Below the pieces are notes generated by a model. The model was not told where the DNA came from, did no database searches, and saw only the letters and a list, made by a program, of their open reading frames with translations. The position numbers and the translations under genes were made by a program. 64,000 nucleotides of DNA, taken from the NCBI GenBank assembly GCA_964462595.1, contig CAYWXM010000072.1:1-64000 (forward strand). Reading direction: 5' to 3'. The DNA comes from SURF-21 sp964462595 (GTDB lineage Bacteria; Actinomycetota; Geothermincolia; Geothermincolales; RBG-13-55-18). Positions 53,028 through 60,093 of the stretch are shown in pieces (the first letter of the stretch is position 1; each line of letters opens with the position of its first letter).

Positions 53028-54734
53028 CTAATCCAGTGCGAAGACGTTGTCCGCGCCCGGGCTGAAGGCCTCCCGGAGCATGCGGTCGAGGTATTTCTCC
53101 GAAGGGCTCTTGGGTATCTCCTCCACCACCTGTATATAAGAGGGCACCGAGTTGCGCTCCAATCCATCTAGAGCCGCTTTAAAAACCGAGGCGGCGTCTA
53201 TCTCCCCTCCCGCGAAGGGCACCACCGCGGCCACCAGGTCGCTCTCCCCCGGGGCTCCGGATGCGGCGGGTACGCCGTAGACACATACCTCGGACACGTC
53301 GGGGTGCTCGCCGATGACCTTCTCCACCAGGTCGGTCTTTATAAAGTCGCCCGCACGGCGCAGGGCGCCGCCCTTGCGGTAATCGAAGAAGAACCAGCCC
53401 TGCTCGTCGCGATGGACGATATCTCCGGAGCGCAGCCATCCCCCCAGGGTCTTCTCGGCCGAGGCCTCCGGCTTCTTGTAATACTCCACCGATGTGCCGG
53501 TGAGCATGCGGCTTATGAGTTCGCCGCTCACACCTGGCGGTACCTCTTTGTCCTGCTCGTCCACCACCTTCATCTCCACCAGGCCGGGAAGCGGCTTGCC
53601 GAAGGAACCTACCGGCCCCTCGTCGACGGGGCGGTAGGCAAAACCTCCCTCTATGGCCCCGTACCACTCCAGTATGCGCATCCGGAAGCGCCGCTCGAAA
53701 TCCTCCCAGATGGCTCGCGGCGTGCCCGCGGAGATGACCATGCGCACCGGGTTATGCGCGTCATCGGGCCGGGGCGGCTCGTTGTAGATACCGGACATCA
53801 TCCCTCCCAGCAGCGAGAAGGTGGTGCAGCCGTGCTTGCGGCACACGTCCCAGATGCCGCTCTTGGTGAAGCGCTGGCCGATCACCGCGGGGATACCCAT
53901 GGAGAGCGCCGGGAAGAGGGTCACCGCCTGTGCGTTGCCGTGGGCGAGAGACAGTCCGGTGTAAGGCATGTCGTTTTCTCGGTAATCCCAGACCAGGTAC
54001 CCCAGCAGGCAATACATGGCATTGCGGGCCGAATTGAGCGCCACCCCCTTGGGATTGCCGGTGACGCCCGAGGTGTAAATGATCTGCACCGGGAGTTTTA
54101 GGTCGTCCTGCCTGTCGTCTATGCCGTAGACCCCGGGCCTGTCCAGCAGCTCGTTTACGGTCTGGTACCTGGATGCCAGGGCCGGGTCGGCATCGGGCTT
54201 CATGCTCAGGTAGACCTTGTCGAGCCTCTCCACCTCCTTCGCCGCCCTGTCCACGCCCGGCAAGAGGTCGGCCGTGGTTATCACCGCGCGCGCGTCCGAA
54301 TCCCCCAGCTGGTAGGCCAGCTTCTCACCCCGCGCCCGGGGGTCGATGGGGACGAGCACCATGCCCAGCATGGAACATGCTGCCAGGGCATAGGCGAAGT
54401 CGGGGTGGTTGCGCATGACCATGGCGATCTTGTCGCCTTTTTCGAAGCCCGCCTCCCGCAGGCCCCGGGCCAGCCTGACGGAGTTGCCGAAGAGCTGGGC
54501 ATAGGTGAGGCGGTCGTCATCGTAGAGGCCCCCGTTGTCGAAGATCAGCCCGATGCGGTTTGGGCTCTCCTCCGCCCTCATCTCCAGTAGCCCCGAGAAC
54601 ATCCCCCGGTGCTTCAGAAAACCGGAACCCTTGACCCCCCGCGCGATGCGCGCCAGCGTCTTCGAGTTGGATAGCAGCTGCAGCAGCATGTACGCCTGCG
54701 GGTTCTTCTCCTCGATGCTCTCCATAAGACCCAT
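53028..54734 (-). CDS. AMP-forming acyl-CoA ligase (paralogue 2)
   Basis: Paralogue of the ligase at 46425. It has the same altered P-loop (IIYTSGVTGNPKGVALNS), LEWYGAIEGGFAYRPVDEG, LRSGDIVHRDEQGWFFFDYR and PSEKYLDRMLRE. It has an extra N-terminal segment of about 40 residues (EEKNPQAYMLLQLLSNSKTL) absent from paralogue 1. The ATG at 54734 follows GGGGGAGG at 8 bases (568 aa). The 146-bp space between it and the TetR end holds no intact gene. The pair probably activates related acids at two stages or of two lengths. Confidence 0.93.
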   Translation of the reverse strand: MGLMESIEEKNPQAYMLLQLLSNSKTLARIARGVKGSGFLKHRGMFSGLLEMRAEESPNRIGLIFDNGGLYDDDRLTYAQLFGNSVRLARGLREAGFEKGDKIAMVMRNHPDFAYALAACSMLGMVLVPIDPRARGEKLAYQLGDSDARAVITTADLLPGVDRAAKEVERLDKVYLSMKPDADPALASRYQTVNELLDRPGVYGIDDRQDDLKLPVQIIYTSGVTGNPKGVALNSARNAMYCLLGYLVWDYRENDMPYTGLSLAHGNAQAVTLFPALSMGIPAVIGQRFTKSGIWDVCRKHGCTTFSLLGGMMSGIYNEPPRPDDAHNPVRMVISAGTPRAIWEDFERRFRMRILEWYGAIEGGFAYRPVDEGPVGSFGKPLPGLVEMKVVDEQDKEVPPGVSGELISRMLTGTSVEYYKKPEASAEKTLGGWLRSGDIVHRDEQGWFFFDYRKGGALRRAGDFIKTDLVEKVIGEHPDVSEVCVYGVPAASGAPGESDLVAAVVPFAGGEIDAASVFKAALDGLERNSVPSYIQVVEEIPKSPSEKYLDRMLREAFSPGADNVFALD

Positions 54735-54802
54735 TCCCAAGACCTCCCCCTACAGCTTTTTCATTTTCAGGCTCGGCCGGGATAAGCATCCCCACGAGCC
54801 CT

Positions 54803-54825
54803 ATACACTATAGATACCATAACGC
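54803..54825. promoter_or_regulatory. Degenerate operator-like sequence upstream of ligase paralogue 2
   Basis: The sequence ATACACTATAG directly followed by ATACCATAACGC keeps the left half-sites ATAC and ATACCAT of the TetR-type motif but has an 11-base spacing and lost right arms. It is about 70-90 bp upstream of the ligase start. It may be a weak or decayed site. Confidence 0.3.
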
Positions 54826-54891
54826 TTGCAGCATTATGGTGAAAGAACTTCCCCCCTACATGCATATTCAATGGCACCGAACGGCAGAGAT

Positions 54892-55231
54892 CGCCCGGGT
54901 GTCGCCAATACAAAAACACTTCCCAAGACCCGGCGTCTGGTAATGAGCGCCTCGTCTGCGCTGCTCCCAGCCCGGGGAACTACCAGGTCGGTCGCAGCCA
55001 TCCGGGCATAGAAGCGGCTAATTGATTGAAATCCCTTCCGGGTGTCGACTATAAAAAAGACACTTCCCGAGACCCGGTCACGGTCATGAGCCATTCGTCT
55101 GCGCTGCCCCCAGCCCGAGAACCGGGGGTCGATCCGAAGCGACCTTCGCGAGCAGTATGCTCAAGAGTAGGAATTGCCCGGGATATGCACCCTGCGAGTG
55201 CTGAGCGAGGATCGTTACCCCCGGGCTCGGG
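54892..55231. repeat. Second cluster of GC-rich inverted-repeat elements (B, B, A)
   Basis: The gene-free stretch 54735-55280 holds two type-B copies (54892-54998 and about 55000-55121) running into a complete type-A copy (55114-55231). Type A here and at 33318 are alike in length over the shared 115 bp: the outer arms are identical, while differences cluster in the central 30 bp. Type B copies share CCGGGTGTCG, an A-rich run, CACTTC, AGACCCGG and CCCAGCCCG. The left 150 bp of the gap carry only the degenerate operator. Confidence 0.82.
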
Positions 55232-55280
55232 CCTCTAGAGCACCTGGCTCGATTACACACCCCGGTCTCGGGAACGCAGC

Positions 55281-56282
55281 CTAAGGCAACTCCGTCCAAC
55301 TCTTGCCGCCCTTGCGCCAGGTGATGCGCGGCAGCTCCCTCTTCACCATGCTGTCTGCGTTCACGCGCGGGTATCCCAAGACAATGCCCATGGCCACTTT
55401 GTACGGCCACCTTGCACCCAGGTATCTGCTGAGCCAGGGCATTAGCTGAGCGGCGGCGGCAAGAAAACCCAGGTAGCAGGTAACCAGGCCCAGGGAGTGG
55501 GCGGCAAGGATCATGTTCTGGGCGCAGATACCGCAGTCGAGGTCCATGTTACTGATCCCCCGCTTGTCCCCCAGTATCACGATCAGGCAGGGAGCACCCA
55601 TGAACACGTCCTTGGGCTTGAGGATGGCCTTGCCCCCCGTCTGGCCCCTCTGATCCATCAGGGGCGGCGCGAAATAGCTCATGACGGAGAGGATCTTCCT
55701 GGTAATGGGGTTCGTCTTGCCGGAGAAAAAGAAGGCGGTGTCCAGGCGGTACATGGGGTCCATCTTGTCCGCGATCTTGTCCATCTCCTCGCGGTCGTTG
55801 ATGACGATAAAACTCCACGGCTGATTGTTTCCGTGCGAGGGCGCGAAGCGCCCCGCCTCTATGACGCGGCGCACCAGTTCATCCGAAACGGGTTTCTTGG
55901 AGAACAACCGGTTGCTCCTGCGCTTGTAGATGACCTCCTCCACCGGCGTCATCCCCTCTATACCCTCCACCTCCGGAAGATTCGGGTACCCGTCATCGGG
56001 GTGAAGGAGCATGGTCTTGAAAAGGCCCTCCTCCACGTTGTAGAAGCCCTGCATGGATATCGCATCCCTTTCGCAATGAGACACGCAGGCGGAGCAGGAC
56101 AGGCAGACCACGCCTTCCACCACGCGTGCCTTTTTATCGACGATCTCCAGGCATGCAGCGGGGCAGGCTGACACGCAGTTGCTGCACCCGTTGCACTTCT
56201 CCTCGTCGATGATTATCTTCGAATTGGACCACACTTCTGGCTCTGCCGGAAGGTAAGTGTGCTTGAACTTCTCAAAAGCCAT
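55281..56282 (-). CDS. Nitroreductase-family protein with N-terminal 2x[4Fe-4S] ferredoxin domain
   Basis: Residues 20-85 are a ferredoxin domain with CNGCSNCVSACP and CLSCSACVSHCE (two 4Fe-4S clusters). Residues about 115-300 are the FMN nitroreductase fold: KRRSNRLFSKKPVSDELVRR, AGRFAPSHGNNQPWSFIVIN, and LDCGICAQNMILAAHSLGL. The fusion suggests a ferredoxin-dependent or electron-bifurcating flavin reductase acting on an enoyl or quinone-like substrate, which is an inference. The ATG has GAGAGGGGG upstream. It is the third gene after the SCP-x thiolase and TIGR04076-like genes on the same strand. Confidence 0.92.
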   Translation of the reverse strand: MAFEKFKHTYLPAEPEVWSNSKIIIDEEKCNGCSNCVSACPAACLEIVDKKARVVEGVVCLSCSACVSHCERDAISMQGFYNVEEGLFKTMLLHPDDGYPNLPEVEGIEGMTPVEEVIYKRRSNRLFSKKPVSDELVRRVIEAGRFAPSHGNNQPWSFIVINDREEMDKIADKMDPMYRLDTAFFFSGKTNPITRKILSVMSYFAPPLMDQRGQTGGKAILKPKDVFMGAPCLIVILGDKRGISNMDLDCGICAQNMILAAHSLGLVTCYLGFLAAAAQLMPWLSRYLGARWPYKVAMGIVLGYPRVNADSMVKRELPRITWRKGGKSWTELP

Positions 56283-56337
56283 GTCTCCCCCTCTCGATCT
56301 CTAACCCTTTACCGCGAGCTTTCTTCCGATACATACT

Positions 56338-56426
56338 CGTGCCAGGTCTTGACCTTCGGGAAGATCAAGACACAGGCACCGCCGCGCCGCCCTCCGGCCG
56401 GCGCTGTCGCTTACGCGATGCATTCT
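56338..56426. repeat. 89-bp dispersed repeat, copy C1
   Basis: It matches 57533-57621 at about 80 of 89 positions with no gaps. It contains a hairpin, GTCTTGACCTTC-GGG-GAAGATCAAGAC (one mismatch). It lies just past the stop of the TIGR04076-like gene (56439). Confidence 0.8.
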
Positions 56427-56438
56427 GTCAAAACGTCC

Positions 56439-57398
56439 TTATATATGGCGGACCTCCACCTTCATCATGATCTCGCCGCAGGCCCCCAGTGGAAGGCCGG
56501 CCCCGTAACAGTTCATGGGCAGGTCGAAGAGCTTGCTCTCCAACTCCCCACCCTCGGCCATCCTCTCTATCATGAGCATCACCCGCCACCAGATCTTGGC
56601 CAGCGCCATGATGCATATCCCCTCGCCGCCCTCCGGCTGCAGCACCCTCCCGAGAGCGTCCAGGTGAAACTCGTCGCCCTCCTTGTGGCCCGCGATACAG
56701 GCGCGCGAGGATACCACCTTGATCACGATGTGGTGGTCCTTGAACTCCTCGATGGAGCGCAGGCGCCGCACGCGCTTGGGGGAAGCCAGAAACGCCTCCA
56801 GCTCTCCCTCGCCAATGGGAAGCGCCCGCATGAACTCGTCCGGTTCCGGACCACCGCTGGTGGGGGCGTCCTTCACCGCCCGGCATTCCCCTTTGGCCAG
56901 CTTGTTTTTCACGAACAGGTATGGGGCCATGCCCATCATGAAGCGGGCGAACTCCAGGAGGGGCATCTTCTCCAGCCTTATCCTGAACATGTTCTCCCCC
57001 AGACCGCCCAGCTCCAGGCCGGCGTCGGTACAGGTGACATGATCGAAAAGCATGTCGTTGGGGTCCTTGCCCTGCATCATGTGGTCGTAGTAGCTGTAGA
57101 TCACCGGCGAGAGCTGTGAGAGCCCGTGGATGCATACCTGCGGAGGGCACTTGTGGGGGATCAGCATCCCCATGGGGCTGAAATATAGGGGCCTGCCCTC
57201 GTTATGCAGGCCCGAGCAGTGGCTGGAGCACACGGGCTCGACCACCAGCCACTTGGTCATGGACTCCATGTTCAGTGCCTGCAGAAGCCCCAGCTCCAGG
57301 GCCTTCTGATATTCCTGTTCCGTATAGCCCCAGCGGTTCTTGATGATTATCTTGAGCACCGGTCCGCTGAGCTTATCGAGGATCTCCATCATGCCCAT
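56439..57398 (-). CDS. Two-domain protein with C-terminal TIGR04076-like domain
   Basis: Residues about 215-319 match the TIGR04076 pattern: VIKVVSSRACIAGHKEGDEF, then EGICIMALAKIWWRVMLMIE and a final Cys-containing strand block. The N-terminal 200 residues are unfamiliar but conserved-looking and rich in Cys/His: VVEPVCSSHCSGLHNEG, PHKCPPQVCIHGLSQLSPVI, DHVTCTDAGLELGG. These could form a metal or Fe-S site. No function is known for either part. The ATG has AAGGAGG at 6 bases. It sits between the thiolase and the ferredoxin-nitroreductase, flanked on both sides by 89-bp repeats. Confidence 0.8.
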   Translation of the reverse strand: MGMMEILDKLSGPVLKIIIKNRWGYTEQEYQKALELGLLQALNMESMTKWLVVEPVCSSHCSGLHNEGRPLYFSPMGMLIPHKCPPQVCIHGLSQLSPVIYSYYDHMMQGKDPNDMLFDHVTCTDAGLELGGLGENMFRIRLEKMPLLEFARFMMGMAPYLFVKNKLAKGECRAVKDAPTSGGPEPDEFMRALPIGEGELEAFLASPKRVRRLRSIEEFKDHHIVIKVVSSRACIAGHKEGDEFHLDALGRVLQPEGGEGICIMALAKIWWRVMLMIERMAEGGELESKLFDLPMNCYGAGLPLGACGEIMMKVEVRHI

Positions 57399-57532
57399 GT
57401 CATCCCTCCTTACTCTTCACCCCTGAGGGCGGTATCCCCGCCACCGCCAGGGGAATTGCTGGATCACCCGCACCGACCCCGAAACCCGACCAGCTTGATG
57501 AATTATTTGAAACCTTCCCCAACGAACGTACA

Positions 57533-57621
57533 CGTGCCAGGTCTTGACCTTCGGAAAGCTCAAGACACGGGCACCGCCTCGCCTCCCTCCGGGCGTCGCT
57601 GTCGCTTGCGCCATGCATTCT
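57533..57621. repeat. 89-bp dispersed repeat, copy C2
   Basis: Second copy of the repeat at 56338-56426, in the same orientation, located just past the thiolase stop (57638). The hairpin is conserved in form with compensating changes in the loop region (GTCTTGACCTT ... AAGCTCAAGAC). Confidence 0.8.
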
Positions 57622-57637
57622 ATCGCGGCGTCAACTC

Positions 57638-58894
57638 TCAGGTGCGTTCCAATATATGAACGCACATGGCCGCCTCGCCGGCGCCGATGAAGCCGCCGCC
57701 GTTCTCGGCCATGGCGATCCTCGCTCCCTCCACCTGGCGCTTGCCCGCCTCGCCGCGCAGCTGGGTTACCAGCTCGACCAACTGGGCGATGCCCGAGGCG
57801 CCGATGGGATGCCCCCGGCATTCCAACCCTCCGGAGGTGTTGATGGGAAGCTTGCCGCCCAGCTTGGTGGCCCCGGACTCCGCGAAGGGGCCGCCCTCTC
57901 CTTCGCCGCAGAAGCCCATCTCCTCACACTGCAGCAGCTCGCCGAAGGCGGTCGCGTCGTGCACCTCGGCCACGTTGATATCTCCGGGGCCGAGCCCGGC
58001 CACCTCGTAGGCTTTCCTGCTCAACCGTTCCCCTATCAGATCCATGGTCCCGTCCGTGGGGATAGATCCCGCGGTAAGCTGGGACGCCAGCACCTTGACC
58101 GGCCTGGCGTCCGGGAACCTCTTCAGGGCCTTGCCGGAACAGAGCAGCGCTGCCGTGGCCCCGTCACCCATGGGGGCGCACATGGCCCTGGTGAGCGGAA
58201 AAGCCACCGGCCTGTCGTTCAACACCTCATCCACGGTCATGTCCATCTGGTACTGGGCCAGGGGGTTGAGGGAGGAGTGGTAATGGTTCTTGGCGGCGAT
58301 GGTCGCCAGTTGCCGCTGTGTGGTGCCGTATTTTTCCATGTGCATGCGGGCGGCCATGGCGTAGATGTCCATGAAGGGGGAGCGGCCTCCTCCGCCGTCT
58401 CCATCCGGCGCCTTGCCTTCCTTCTTCGCCTCGGCTGCCTTCTTCTCCATATCCGCCTGGAAGGCGGCCAGTATGCTGCGGATGAAATCCACGTCGGTGT
58501 TGGACATGAACATCTCAAACATGGCCTGCTTGTCCTCGGGGTTGTACATCTTCTCCACCCCGATGGCCAGGGCCACGTCGTAAGCGCCCGCCTTTATGCC
58601 CAGGTAGGCGCCGTTGACGGCGCTGGTGGCACCGGCACAGGCGTTCTCAACGTTCATCACCGGGATGCCCTGAATGCCCAGGGGCGTCAGCGCCACCTGG
58701 CCACGGATGGAATGCTGGCCGGTCACGATGCCCCAGAATGAATTGGAATACCAGGCGGCCTCTATCTCCTTCTTGTCCAGGGGGCAGTCCGCGAGCAGGA
58801 TGTCCATTACCTCGGCGGTCATCTGCTTTATGCTCTTCTCCGCGTACTTGCCGAAACGGAACATGCCCACGCCGATGATATAAACGTCCTCCAT
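57638..58894 (-). CDS. SCP-x-type thiolase (3-ketoacyl-CoA thiolase)
   Basis: A thiolase of the SCP-x/sterol-carrier branch, cleaving a 3-ketoacyl-CoA. The acyl-accepting Cys is in NVENACAGATSAVNGAY. The His motif is EVHDATAFGELLQCEEMG, and SGGLECRGHPIGASGIAQLV is the C-terminal catalytic block. A Lys/Glu-rich insertion lies near residues 150-170. SCP-x thiolases favour branched or steroid side-chain substrates, which fits the SCP2 gene nearby. The ATG follows AAAAGGAGG. It heads the operon thiolase, TIGR04076-like, ferredoxin-nitroreductase, with the tandem operator 88-112 bp upstream. Confidence 0.94.
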   Translation of the reverse strand: MEDVYIIGVGMFRFGKYAEKSIKQMTAEVMDILLADCPLDKKEIEAAWYSNSFWGIVTGQHSIRGQVALTPLGIQGIPVMNVENACAGATSAVNGAYLGIKAGAYDVALAIGVEKMYNPEDKQAMFEMFMSNTDVDFIRSILAAFQADMEKKAAEAKKEGKAPDGDGGGGRSPFMDIYAMAARMHMEKYGTTQRQLATIAAKNHYHSSLNPLAQYQMDMTVDEVLNDRPVAFPLTRAMCAPMGDGATAALLCSGKALKRFPDARPVKVLASQLTAGSIPTDGTMDLIGERLSRKAYEVAGLGPGDINVAEVHDATAFGELLQCEEMGFCGEGEGGPFAESGATKLGGKLPINTSGGLECRGHPIGASGIAQLVELVTQLRGEAGKRQVEGARIAMAENGGGFIGAGEAAMCVHILERT

Positions 58895-58981
58895 CCCAGC
58901 CTCCTTTTGATCGCATCACTGCGAAAGCTTATACCTTCACCCGGCGACAGTCACGAAAATGATGCGCCTGCGAGATCTAAC

Positions 58982-59006
58982 ATACCCCGGTATCATACCA
59001 TGGTAT
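58982..59006. promoter_or_regulatory. Tandem operator upstream of thiolase operon (best palindrome)
   Basis: ATACCCCGGTAT and ATACCATGGTAT separated by one base. The second is a perfect 12-bp palindrome and the first is palindromic except for its two central bases. It is the clearest form of the ATACCnnGGTAT tandem and lies 88-112 bp upstream of the thiolase ATG. Confidence 0.75.
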
Positions 59007-59037
59007 TTAATCGCCGCCGCCCCGTCAATCGCAACCT

Positions 59038-60093
59038 CTAATCTCTTTCCGACATCTCCAACAGTCGCAGCAGGACCTCCTGGCTCGTGCTGGGATACAT
59101 CTGGCAGTACTTGGCATCCCGCATCAGGCGCTCCATGCCGTAATCGCGCATGTAGCCGTAGCCTCCATGCACCTGCACCCCGTTGGTGGCCGACATGCAG
59201 GCTGCTTCCGTCGCCCGCAGCCAGGCCGCCATGGCGGAAGCCAGCCCCCCGTCCTCGCAGGCCTTCTTCACCTGGGCCCTGCCCTGCTCCACCGCCACCA
59301 GCATCTCCGCCAGGAAGATGCGCATCTGCTGGTGCTCGATGATCATCCTCCCCGCCTGATACCTCTCGCACGCGTAAGCGTAGGCCTTCTGCAGAGCCTT
59401 GCGGGATATACCGGTGGCGACAGCCGCCAGTCCCACGAAGAGCACCCTCTCGACTTCTCCCGCCAGGTCCCCCCCGGAGATGACGTTGGACGGCTCGGCG
59501 CCATCCAGGCGCAAGCTTCCGGCCCGGGCCGCCTTCAGCCCCATCTGGTACTCCTCCGCCCTTATCTCCACGCCCTGCGCGTCTCCGCGCACCGTGAGCG
59601 CCTGCGTGCCCCCCGAACCCGTCGGCAGCAGGGTGATCAGGGAACAATCCCGGGCGTTGAAAGCGAAAGGCACCCGCCCTTCCACCTTCCCCCCGGAGTA
59701 GGAGACTTCGCCCGGAAATGCCAGGCACGCCGGATAGGCGTCTGGTTCCACGCCGGTTATCAGTGCCTCCGGCTCGCCGAGGGCGGCGGGCAGAAGGGCC
59801 GCGTTATGCGCCAGCAGGGCGGCGGCTATCCCCGCCTCCTCGGCCGCTATCTCCTCCAGGGCTACGCAGAAGGCATAACCGTCTAGCCCGCCTCCCCCAT
59901 GTTCCTCCGGGATGAAGGCCGCGAGCATGCCCATGTCGCCGGCTCTGGCTATGGCTTCCCTGACCCTCCAGAGGTCGGGGTTGAGATCTATCTGTTCCGC
60001 CTGTGGCGCCAGCTCTCTGGCCGCGTACGCGGAGGCGGTCTCGCGCAGTATCCTGTATTCCTGCCCTTCCTTGAAGTCCGGCAGCTTGATCAT
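59038..60093 (-). CDS. Acyl-CoA dehydrogenase-like protein (short, altered catalytic loop)
   Basis: A 351-aa acyl-CoA dehydrogenase homologue. MGMLAAFIPEEHGGGGLDGY, ERYQAGRMIIEHQQMRIFLA and NGVQVHGGYGYMRDYGMERL are clear. The middle FAD domain is reduced: the TEPxxGSD motif is absent. The loop that normally reads IYEGT is MYPSTSQEV, so the standard Glu is missing. A Glu in EVERVLFVGLAA may replace it as in isovaleryl-CoA dehydrogenase. Its ATG directly follows the stop of the next acyl-CoA dehydrogenase gene (TAGATG), so the products may form a heteromer, as in steroid-degrading actinobacterial FadE pairs. That is an inference. Confidence 0.88.
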   Translation of the reverse strand: MIKLPDFKEGQEYRILRETASAYAARELAPQAEQIDLNPDLWRVREAIARAGDMGMLAAFIPEEHGGGGLDGYAFCVALEEIAAEEAGIAAALLAHNAALLPAALGEPEALITGVEPDAYPACLAFPGEVSYSGGKVEGRVPFAFNARDCSLITLLPTGSGGTQALTVRGDAQGVEIRAEEYQMGLKAARAGSLRLDGAEPSNVISGGDLAGEVERVLFVGLAAVATGISRKALQKAYAYACERYQAGRMIIEHQQMRIFLAEMLVAVEQGRAQVKKACEDGGLASAMAAWLRATEAACMSATNGVQVHGGYGYMRDYGMERLMRDAKYCQMYPSTSQEVLLRLLEMSERD

